Source of the DNA: Actinomycetota bacterium
Lineage (GTDB): Bacteria > Actinomycetota > Acidimicrobiia > Acidimicrobiales > Ilumatobacteraceae
Direction of reading: 5' to 3'
DNA: 7,694 bases
Assembly: GCA_005787025.1 (NCBI GenBank)
Contig: SYCH01000024.1
Location: 1 to 7,694 of the forward strand
Shown here one piece after another: positions 1 to 5,085 of this stretch. The position numbers and the translations under genes are program-made. Within the stretch, counting starts at the first letter, position 1; each line of letters begins with the position of its first letter. The notes under the pieces were generated by a model. It made no database searches, was not told where the DNA came from, and was given only the letters and a program-made list of their open reading frames with translations.

Positions 1-1
1 C

Positions 2-403
2 ATCATCGACACCCTCGACGGCGTGTCGCACGACAACGGACGCGTTCGGTCGAAGGGCACCACCGATCCGTTGCTGGAACATCCGGTGATCGAACGACTG
101 CGAACGGGCCTCTGCGCTCCCCCGGCACCCACGGACATCTCCAACACCGACCTGCGTCGACTGGCCAAATTGGGTGTGTTGTTCGAGCGCGACGGCGAAT
201 GGTTCCACGTGGACGCCGTGGAGATCGCGCGCACCAACGCTCGTGACTTGTTGACCGCGCACCCCGACGGCTTCACGATGTCGCAGTTCCGCGAGGCTCT
301 GGGCGTCACGCGCAAACACGCGGTTCCCTTGGCCACCGAGCTGGACGCGCGCGGCATCACCCGACGGCGCGACGACGTGCGCATTGCCGGGCCGCGTCTG
401 TGA
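2..403 (+). CDS. selB: SelB, selenocysteine-specific elongation factor (C-terminal part, 5' end outside window)
   Basis: Only the last 133 residues are present; the frame is open to the left edge, so this is the 3' end of a longer gene and the internal GTG at 23 is not a real start. SelB is an EF-Tu-like GTPase that delivers Sec-tRNA(Sec) to the ribosome at UGA codons; its C-terminal winged-helix domains bind the SECIS hairpin of the mRNA. The visible part matches the last winged helices: a segment ending in GEWFHVDAVE, then the hallmark final helix-turn-helix and wing, FTMSQFREALGVTRK, followed by HAVPLATELDARGITRRR and a terminal DVRIAGP. The family usually reads F-T-V-x-x-F-R-D...S-R-K-x-x-x-P-L-L-E-x-x-D-x-x-G-x-T-R-R there. 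The gene ends in TGA immediately against the stop of the opposing alkB-like gene. The GTPase domain is not visible, so the call rests on the C-terminal domain alone. Confidence 0.85.
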   Translation: MIDTLDGVSHDNGRVRSKGTTDPLLEHPVIERLRTGLCAPPAPTDISNTDLRRLAKLGVLFERDGEWFHVDAVEIARTNARDLLTAHPDGFTMSQFREALGVTRKHAVPLATELDARGITRRRDDVRIAGPRL

Positions 404-997
404 TCAGGCGATGTGGCGGAAGGTCAGGTTCACGCGCGGCTCGGTCACCTTGGTGGTCTTGGGTAGGTCGTGCATCCAACAGTGCTGGGTGAGACCGCGC
501 ATCACCAACACCGAGCCGGGTTCCAGAGCGACCTCCACCACCTCGCGCGACTCACGATGTCGAAAGCGAAACCGCCGCACGGCGCCGAACGACAACGACG
601 CGATCACCGGTTCGGCGCCCAACTCACGTTCGTCGTCGGCATGCCACCCCATGGAGTCGCGCCCGTCGCGATAGAGATTGGCCAGCACCGTGTTGAACGA
701 TTGCCCGGCGAACGTGGCCGCGATCCCGGACAACTCGCGCAATCGCGGCGTGAACTCGCGTGGCTCCAGTGTGAGTCCCGAATAGGTGTAGGCACGATCG
801 CCGTACCAACACGCCAATCGTGGCTGGGGTACCTCGCGGCCGAACAACACGATGTTGCGACTCTCCCACGGTGTTTCGTCCATGAGCGCGGTCAGGTGCT
901 CGCGTGCCTCGGTCGACGTGAAAACGTCGGTGTGATACCAGACCTCACCGTCGTGCGGCAACAACTGCCGAACGTCACCGCGGTCGAAGAGTGTCAT
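404..997 (-). CDS. alkB: AlkB-family 2-oxoglutarate/Fe(II)-dependent dioxygenase (ALKBH2/3-like)
   Basis: A 197-residue protein of the family that oxidatively removes alkyl groups (1-methyladenine, 3-methylcytosine) from DNA or RNA using Fe(II), O2 and 2-oxoglutarate. The core motifs are present with the spacing of human ALKBH2/3. FGREVPQPR (52-60) and YGDRAYTYSG (65-74) form the nucleotide-recognition region. N107-L-Y109 is followed ten residues later by iron ligands H119 and D121. The third ligand is H176 (in CWMHDLP). R188 and R194 in PRVNLTFRHI bind 2-oxoglutarate. The start is ATG at 997, overlapping the TGA of the upstream NfeD gene as ATGA, which implies translational coupling. The frame stays open further upstream to 1123, but that stretch lies inside nfeD and is Arg/Gly-rich with no family similarity. 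No strong Shine-Dalgarno is seen. The substrate (DNA or RNA) cannot be told from sequence. Confidence 0.9.
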   Translation of the reverse strand: MTLFDRGDVRQLLPHDGEVWYHTDVFTSTEAREHLTALMDETPWESRNIVLFGREVPQPRLACWYGDRAYTYSGLTLEPREFTPRLRELSGIAATFAGQSFNTVLANLYRDGRDSMGWHADDERELGAEPVIASLSFGAVRRFRFRHRESREVVEVALEPGSVLVMRGLTQHCWMHDLPKTTKVTEPRVNLTFRHIA

Positions 998-2343
998 CGC
1001 TCGCGGTAGTCGCGGGCTCCACCCGCTTCGGGTTCCACTTCCAGCACGACGCCGTCGATGGCCACCACGCGGGCCATTTCGCCGGCCTTCACCGGTGTGG
1101 CGCGGTTGGTGCGGGCCTTCCAACGTGATTCACCGATCTGCACCGCACCATCGGGGGCGATGTCGGTCACGGCACGACCGGTCTCGCCGATGAGGCGCTC
1201 ACGACCGACGGTGGGTGTGGCGAAGCGGGTGCGCGTCATGCTGGGCATGCCCGAGATGAACGTGAGGGCGATGCCACCGATACCCACCAACAACGTCAAC
1301 CAGGACATGCGCAGGTTCTGTTGATCGAACGTGGGGAACAAGAACACCGATCCGATGGAGAACGCCACCAGACCCACACCAGTCCAGAGACGTGGTAGTC
1401 CCACCTGCACATCAACGGCGAAGGCCACGAAGCTGAACAGGATCAAGCCCAGCGCCCAACCCCGTTCGGGCAACGCACCCAGTCCGTAGAAGCCGAGCAA
1501 CAGGAGAACCGCACCCACCACTCCGGCCACACCGATGCCGGCGGTGAAGAACTCGAACAGGATGAGGGCCAGACCGATGATGAGGAACAGGTACGCCACC
1601 GGCGGGCTGGCCGAGGTGTGCAGCATCTGCGGCCACAGTCCCAACTTGTGGAAGCGAACGGTGGTGATGTCGTTGGCCACGGTGCCGTCGTCATTCAGGT
1701 TCTCCACCGCGGTGTCAAGTTCGACGCCGGCGATGGTGAGACCATCGAGGGCGAAAACCATGTTGCGAATGGTGGGCGCACCTTCGTCGCTGATCTCCAA
1801 TTTCAACGCCCCGGCACGACGCGCGTCCTGGAAGCCCAACGTCTCGGTGCGTAACGCGTCGGTGGCCTCACCGAAGTCGACCCCATCCACCAACGGCGTG
1901 CCGGTGCGACCGATGCGCGCACCCGGTGCCATGCCGGTGGCGTCAGCGGCCGACAACAACTGTGCGGGAAGACCCGTGGCGCGCGCCCCCGAGGGACCCA
2001 CCCAGATGGCCACCGGCACCGAGGCGTCGGCGATGCGCTCGTACAGATCCTGCATGGTGTCGCGACCCACCACGGCAGCCTTCGAGTTCAACTGCAACAC
2101 CAACGCCTGTGCACCGTTCGTCTCGGCGCGATCGATGGCCTGCTCGATCGCGTCCACCACGATGTCGTCCATCAATCCGGACACCTGCAACACGTCGACC
2201 GGTGCCAATCCGACCGCGGTGCTCTCCACGCTGGTGGTGATCACCGTGTCATCGGGAACCTCTGTGCCCGATGACGCATGTGCCGTACCCGAGAAACCGA
2301 GCACGGCACCGGTGGCCATGAAGAGGATCGCTAGTCTGCGCAC
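994..2343 (-). CDS. nfeD: NfeD-family membrane protein with ClpP-like domain, probably a pseudoprotease
   Basis: A 449-residue long-form NfeD protein. In order it has: a signal peptide (1-23, ending AHA); an extracytoplasmic ClpP/SppA-like domain (about 48-215); about five hydrophobic membrane segments (roughly 248-268, 269-289, 296-312, 318-336, 347-364); and a C-terminal OB-fold NfeD domain (about 383-436, opening IGETGRAVTDIAPDGAVQIG). Active relatives such as Pyrococcus 1510-N use a Ser-Lys dyad, with Ser in the sequence ASAG. Here the aligned segment is GARATGLP (119-126), with Gly124 at the Ser position, and no Lys lies between 89 and 180. Proteolysis is therefore unlikely. The following MAPGARIG (138-145) confirms the alignment. 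Long NfeD proteins usually pair with a membrane SPFH/stomatin partner; none is in the window. The GTG start at 2343 has a good GGAGG at 2349-2353, five bases away. The stop overlaps the AlkB-like start. Confidence 0.88.
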   Translation of the reverse strand: MRRLAILFMATGAVLGFSGTAHASSGTEVPDDTVITTSVESTAVGLAPVDVLQVSGLMDDIVVDAIEQAIDRAETNGAQALVLQLNSKAAVVGRDTMQDLYERIADASVPVAIWVGPSGARATGLPAQLLSAADATGMAPGARIGRTGTPLVDGVDFGEATDALRTETLGFQDARRAGALKLEISDEGAPTIRNMVFALDGLTIAGVELDTAVENLNDDGTVANDITTVRFHKLGLWPQMLHTSASPPVAYLFLIIGLALILFEFFTAGIGVAGVVGAVLLLLGFYGLGALPERGWALGLILFSFVAFAVDVQVGLPRLWTGVGLVAFSIGSVFLFPTFDQQNLRMSWLTLLVGIGGIALTFISGMPSMTRTRFATPTVGRERLIGETGRAVTDIAPDGAVQIGESRWKARTNRATPVKAGEMARVVAIDGVVLEVEPEAGGARDYRER

Positions 2344-2384
2344 GAGTGCCTCCGAAGAGCGTTAGTCCGAGCCGAACGTTCACC
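2344..2384. promoter_or_regulatory. Divergent intergenic region between nfeD and the ATPase operon
   Basis: Only 41 bp separate the two oppositely directed start codons, so both promoters must overlap each other or the coding sequences. The only -10-like element is the octamer GTTAGTCC (2361-2368), which gives TAGTCC rightwards and TAACGC-like sequence leftwards. Neither fits TANNNT fully. A perfect 8-bp palindrome GAACGTTC sits at 2374-2381, just before the rightward ATG. No Shine-Dalgarno precedes that ATG. Co-regulation of the two operons is possible but not shown. Confidence 0.3.
2349..2353 (-). promoter_or_regulatory. Shine-Dalgarno of nfeD
   Basis: GGAGG on the minus strand, 5 nt before the GTG at 2343-2341. 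It supports this GTG over the in-frame ATG eight codons later, which would remove the charged start of the signal peptide. Confidence 0.7.
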
Positions 2385-3329
2385 ATGTCGCGGTTGCTCG
2401 TGGTGGCCGGCAAGGGGGGTGTCGGCAAGACCACGGTAACCGCCGTGATGGCACGCGCCTCAGCCGACAGCGGTCTGCGAGTGCTGGTTGTGACCCTTGA
2501 CTCGCGCACCGGACTGGCCGAGTTGCTGGGGGGTCGCGCCACCGACGGCACCACGTACGAGGGCACGACGATCTCGTCGGGTCTCGGTCCGAACGGCACC
2601 GGCAGCATTCACCTGCGCACCATCACGGCTGGCGAGGCGTTGCAGGACTACCTGGCCACCCAAGGTCTGGCCCGTCTGGCCAAGCGTTTGGTGGCCACCG
2701 GCGTGGTGGGCGTGGTGTCCAGCGCCGCACCGGGCATCGACGATCTGTTGGTGTTGGGCAAGATCAAACACCTCGTCGGTCTCACGGGGCCCGACGGCGA
2801 TCACGACCTCATCGTGGTGGACGCGCCCGCGGCCGGACACGCGCTCAGCTTCCTGCAGTCACCGAAAGCGATGGCCACCACCATTCGCGGCGGTCCGTTG
2901 CGCTCGCAAGCCATCGAGGTGCAGCAAATGTTGACCGACCCCGACAAGTGCCGGGTGTTGATGGTGACGTTGCCGGAGACCACGCCGGTGAACGAGATGT
3001 TGGAAACCACCGAGTCGCTGCGCGAGTCGGTGGGGGTCGCCTTCGCTCCGGTGGTGGTGAACAACGTCGACATCGCGACCGACGTGGAACAACTAGTGGC
3101 CGAGGGAGATCTGCCCGCTGGCGCACTTGCCGACGCCGCCGCGTACCGTGCCGAGAGGAGCGCGCTCCATCGCCAGGCCATCGAACGCATCACCACCCAC
3201 GGACTGGACGATGTGATCACCCTGCCGCACGTGGCCACCGCCAGCATGAGCGCCGACGACGTCATCGCGTTGGCCGACCAGTTGCGCGGAGTGACGCCCA
3301 AGAAGCCGCGCCCGAGGAAGTCGTCATGA
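2385..3329 (+). CDS. Get3/ArsA-like ATPase, first subunit (Rv3679-like)
   Basis: A 314-residue SIMIBI-class ATPase of the ArsA/Get3 family. The deviant P-loop GKGGVGKTT (9-17) contains the signature Lys10 that reaches into the partner's site in this dimeric class. Switch/Walker B region: DLIVVDAPAAGHAL (141-154), equivalent to the DTAPTGHTL of ArsA. TPVNEMLET (200-208) and VVVNNV (223-228) also fit the family. The tail is basic (KKPRPRK). There is one Cys (189), with neither the arsenite-binding Cys triad of ArsA nor the CxxC zinc motif of eukaryotic Get3, and no ars genes nearby. It most resembles the first gene of the mycobacterial pair Rv3679/Rv3680, whose products are Get3-like. I chose ATG 2385 because the P-loop begins a few residues later, as is usual; a GTG at 2346 is in frame but adds an unrelated tail. 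The stop overlaps the next start (ATGA), so the two subunits are probably made together. The client is unknown. Confidence 0.85.
   Translation: MSRLLVVAGKGGVGKTTVTAVMARASADSGLRVLVVTLDSRTGLAELLGGRATDGTTYEGTTISSGLGPNGTGSIHLRTITAGEALQDYLATQGLARLAKRLVATGVVGVVSSAAPGIDDLLVLGKIKHLVGLTGPDGDHDLIVVDAPAAGHALSFLQSPKAMATTIRGGPLRSQAIEVQQMLTDPDKCRVLMVTLPETTPVNEMLETTESLRESVGVAFAPVVVNNVDIATDVEQLVAEGDLPAGALADAAAYRAERSALHRQAIERITTHGLDDVITLPHVATASMSADDVIALADQLRGVTPKKPRPRKSS
3314..3320 (+). promoter_or_regulatory. Shine-Dalgarno of the second ATPase gene
   Basis: GAGGAAG within the end of the first ATPase gene, 5 nt before the ATG at 3326. It fixes that start although the same frame is open far upstream (to at least 2948). 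Confidence 0.7.
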
Positions 3330-4417
3330 GCAAACCCGACTTCGCATCCGTGCTCGACGATTCCAAGGTGGTGGTGTGCTGCGGATCCGGTGGTGTGGGC
3401 AAGACCACCACGGCGGCGGCATTGGCCGTCGCCGCCGCACGACGCGGACGACGCGTGGTTTTGATCACCATCGACCCGGCCAAGCGCCTTGCCGACGCGT
3501 TGGGTGTGGGCGCGCTGTCGAACGATCCGGCCCGCGTGCCCTTGGATGGTGACGCGCAACTGTGGGCGATGATGTTGGACGCGCGCGCCACCTTCGACGC
3601 GGTGATTCGGGCGCAGTCGCGCAACGAGGCGCAGGCTGAGCGCATCCTGAACAACCCGTTCTACGTGAACATCGCCAGTCGACTGTCGGGAAGCCAGGAA
3701 TACATGGCCGCCGAGAAGCTGTACGAGTTGGCCAACGACGACCGCTTCGACCTGGTGGTGGTGGACACGCCACCCACGCGCGAGGCCCTCGACTTCCTGG
3801 AAGCGCCGCAGCGTTTGATGAACTTCCTCGACCACCGCGTCTACCGATGGTTGATGACGCCCGCGCGCGGTGGGCTGAAGGTGCTGAACATCGCGGCGCA
3901 GCCGATCCTGCGCACCATCGGACGGGTCATCGGCGCCGACGTGTTGGCCGATGCCATCGACTTCTTCCAAGCGTTCGAGGGCATCGAGCCCGGCTTCGTG
4001 CGTCGCGCCGGTGCCGTGCAGTCGCTGTTGAGGTCGGAAGATTGCCGGTACGTGGTGGTCAGTTCCGCGCGGCGCGACACCGTGGACGAGGCCGTCTACT
4101 TCATCGGCCAGTTGACACAGCGCGACGTGGCGGTGGCGGGACTGGTGTTGAACCGACTGCAACCCGCGTTCGGCACGGGCTCGGCGAACAGTGCGCTCAA
4201 CGCTGCTCGGGCCGCTCGCAAAGCCGGCGACCAGACCACCGTCCTGTTGCAGGAGAACCTGGCCCACGTGCGCCGGGTGGCCGAGGCCGAGCACGCGGTG
4301 ATCGAACCGTTGCTGGCACGGGTGCAGGGGGCGGCGGTGGCTCGCATCCATCAGCGGGCGGCCGACATTCACGATCTGGACACCATCGACGCCCTGGGCC
4401 GCGAAATCGTGGGGTGA
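3326..4417 (+). CDS. Get3/ArsA-like ATPase, second subunit (Rv3680-like)
   Basis: A 363-residue partner of the preceding ATPase. The P-loop is CCGSGGVGKTTTAAAL (18-33): catalytic Lys26 is kept, but the signature Lys is replaced by Ser21. Mycobacterial Rv3680 as I recall it also has a non-Lys residue there (CCGAGGVGKTT), so this appears to be a subfamily trait. Also conserved: ITIDPAKRLADALG (47-60); LVVVDTPPTREALDFLEAP (143-161), the switch II/Walker B region; a hydrophobic helical stretch around 180-220 that in Get3-type proteins would form the client groove; and VLNRL (274-278). The Cys residues (18, 19, 240) do not form a CxxC. The expected product is a cytosolic heterodimer or higher assembly with the first subunit. 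By homology to Get3 it may chaperone membrane or tail-anchored proteins, but that role is inference. A hairpin follows the stop within a few bases. Confidence 0.86.
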   Translation: MSKPDFASVLDDSKVVVCCGSGGVGKTTTAAALAVAAARRGRRVVLITIDPAKRLADALGVGALSNDPARVPLDGDAQLWAMMLDARATFDAVIRAQSRNEAQAERILNNPFYVNIASRLSGSQEYMAAEKLYELANDDRFDLVVVDTPPTREALDFLEAPQRLMNFLDHRVYRWLMTPARGGLKVLNIAAQPILRTIGRVIGADVLADAIDFFQAFEGIEPGFVRRAGAVQSLLRSEDCRYVVVSSARRDTVDEAVYFIGQLTQRDVAVAGLVLNRLQPAFGTGSANSALNAARAARKAGDQTTVLLQENLAHVRRVAEAEHAVIEPLLARVQGAAVARIHQRAADIHDLDTIDALGREIVG

Positions 4418-4418
4418 T

Positions 4419-4440
4419 CGGGGGCGCTGTTCGCCCCCCG
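4419..4440 (+). terminator. GC-rich hairpin after the ATPase operon
   Basis: GGGGGCG (4420-4426) pairs perfectly with CGCCCCC (4432-4438) around a 5-nt loop, starting 3 nt after the stop codon of the second ATPase. There is no T-tract, so it would be the U-less hairpin type often proposed for high-GC actinobacteria. It also separates the operon from the promoter at 4455. Confidence 0.5.
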
Positions 4441-4454
4441 ACCACGCAGACGGG

Positions 4455-4467
4455 TAGCGTTCCCGTC
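4455..4467 (+). promoter_or_regulatory. -10 element for a leaderless receiver-protein transcript
   Basis: TAGCGT (4455-4460) lies 7 nt before GTG 4468, so transcription would begin at or next to the start codon. No Shine-Dalgarno is present, which fits a leaderless mRNA. I see no convincing -35 box. Confidence 0.5.
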
Positions 4468-4908
4468 GTGCACGTGATCCTCGCAACCGATGCCGACTGG
4501 CTGGTCGACGAAGTCGTCGCCGCCCTCGGTGGACCCGACACCACCTTCACCCACTGCCGTGACGGACGCGCCGTGGCCGGTGTCGTCAAGGGGCGCACCC
4601 CCGATCTGGTCATCCTCGATCTGCAGATCGGCACCATGGGCGGAATCGCCGTCACCATGGATCTGCGTCTCGACGAGAGCGGCGGCACTCTTCCGCACGT
4701 GCCGATTCTGATGTTGCTCGACCGTGAGGCCGACATTCACATGGCGCGCCGTAGCGGGGCCGACGGCTGGTTGATCAAGCCGCTGGACGCGTTGCGTCTG
4801 CGTCGGGCGTCGCGGGCCGTGGCCGGTGGCGGTTGCTACGCCGAGGGTCTGCCCCCGGTGGACGAGCCCGAGGTGGCGGCCGAGCCGGAAGCCGAGGTCG
4901 CCCTGTAG
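4468..4908 (+). CDS. Stand-alone response-regulator receiver-domain protein
   Basis: A 146-residue single-domain protein with the CheY-like fold order. Beta 1 is HVILATDAD with acidic D8 and D10. The probable phospho-acceptor is D51, in PDLVILDLQIGTMGG (45-59). Beta 4 is PILMLLD (79-85), and K104 sits in the conserved WLIKP. The usual Thr/Ser switch residue after beta 4 is Leu84, and the loop to the Lys is two residues shorter than in CheY, so phosphorylation switching may be altered. Residues about 129-146 are an acidic Pro/Glu/Ala tail with no DNA-binding domain. No histidine kinase is nearby. The start is GTG 4468, supported by the -10 at the correct distance; GTG 4474 is a close alternative. 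The frame is open far upstream but only as a shadow of the ATPase gene. It could act as a phosphate sink, a protein-interaction regulator or a phosphorylation-independent receiver. Confidence 0.8.
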   Translation: MHVILATDADWLVDEVVAALGGPDTTFTHCRDGRAVAGVVKGRTPDLVILDLQIGTMGGIAVTMDLRLDESGGTLPHVPILMLLDREADIHMARRSGADGWLIKPLDALRLRRASRAVAGGGCYAEGLPPVDEPEVAAEPEAEVAL

Positions 4909-4925
4909 CCTCGGGGTCTGCACCG
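4906..4925 (+). promoter_or_regulatory. Possible -10 for tRNA-Pro overlapping the receiver-gene stop codon
   Basis: TAGCCT (4906-4911) fits TANNNT and contains the TAG stop of the receiver gene. A start site near 4918 would leave a short 5' leader before the tRNA at 4926. There is no clear -35, so read-through from 4455 is equally possible. Confidence 0.3.
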
Positions 4926-5003
4926 CGGGGTGTAGCGCAGTTTGGCTAGCGCGCCACGTTCGGGACGTGGAGGCCGGAGGTTCAAATCCTCTCACCCCGA
5001 CCA
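4926..5003 (+). tRNA. tRNA-Pro (anticodon CGG), CCA encoded
   Basis: A full cloverleaf can be folded by eye. The acceptor stem CGGGGTG (4926-4932) pairs with CACCCCG (4993-4999). The D arm is GCGC (4935-4938) with GCGC (4949-4952) around a 10-nt loop. The anticodon stem CCACG (4954-4958) pairs with CGTGG (4966-4970), with the 7-nt loop TTCGGGA giving anticodon CGG (4961-4963) followed by G37. The variable loop is 5 nt. The T stem GGAGG (4976-4980) pairs with CCTCT, with one G-U pair, around TTCAAAT. The discriminator is A5000, followed by a genomic CCA. It reads proline codon CCG, a frequent codon in high-GC genomes. Confidence 0.97.
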
Positions 5004-5022
5004 GAGTTAGTCGAGAAATCCC

Positions 5023-5061
5023 ATTCACGTCTCTACCTTGCAACAGACCGATCTCGTGAAT
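5023..5061. repeat. 7-bp inverted repeat upstream of the lipoprotein gene
   Basis: ATTCACG (5023-5029) and CGTGAAT (5055-5061) are perfect reverse complements separated by 25 bp. The right arm covers the region where a -35 box for the -10 at 5074 would lie, so it could be an operator. A pair of arms this short could also occur by chance. Confidence 0.3.
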
Positions 5062-5073
5062 TTGTCGAGTCAA

Positions 5074-5085
5074 TAGAATTCATGC
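5074..5085 (+). promoter_or_regulatory. -10 element for the leaderless lipoprotein transcript
   Basis: TAGAAT (5074-5079), a good match to TATAAT, ends 6 nt before ATG 5086. There is no Shine-Dalgarno, so a leaderless transcript starting at the ATG is the simplest reading. Confidence 0.55.

Noticed and set aside
998..1123. N-terminal extension of the AlkB-like protein
   Set aside because: The extra 42 residues are Arg/Gly-rich and overlap the conserved NfeD C-terminal domain. The ATGA overlap at 997 is the natural start.
1535..2365. A 276-codon plus-strand frame opposite nfeD
   Set aside because: It is an antisense shadow with Ser/Ala/Arg-rich composition, and the minus strand carries a clear signal peptide, ClpP-like fold, membrane segments and NfeD domain.
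2374..2381. GAACGTTC palindrome as a LexA (SOS) box near the operon that contains the AlkB-like gene
   Set aside because: Actinobacterial LexA boxes have GAAC and GTTC separated by four bases; here the halves abut. The palindrome is also only 8 bp, so chance is a fair explanation.
2385..4417. Arsenite efflux pump ATPase (ArsA)
   Set aside because: The arsenite-binding cysteines are missing, the two halves are separate asymmetric proteins, and no arsB, arsR or arsD lies nearby.
2801..4486. A long open frame (561 codons) on the minus strand opposite the ATPase genes
   Set aside because: It is a shadow of GC-rich coding DNA: low-complexity His/Arg/Gly-rich sequence with no domain, opposite two genes with clear family motifs.
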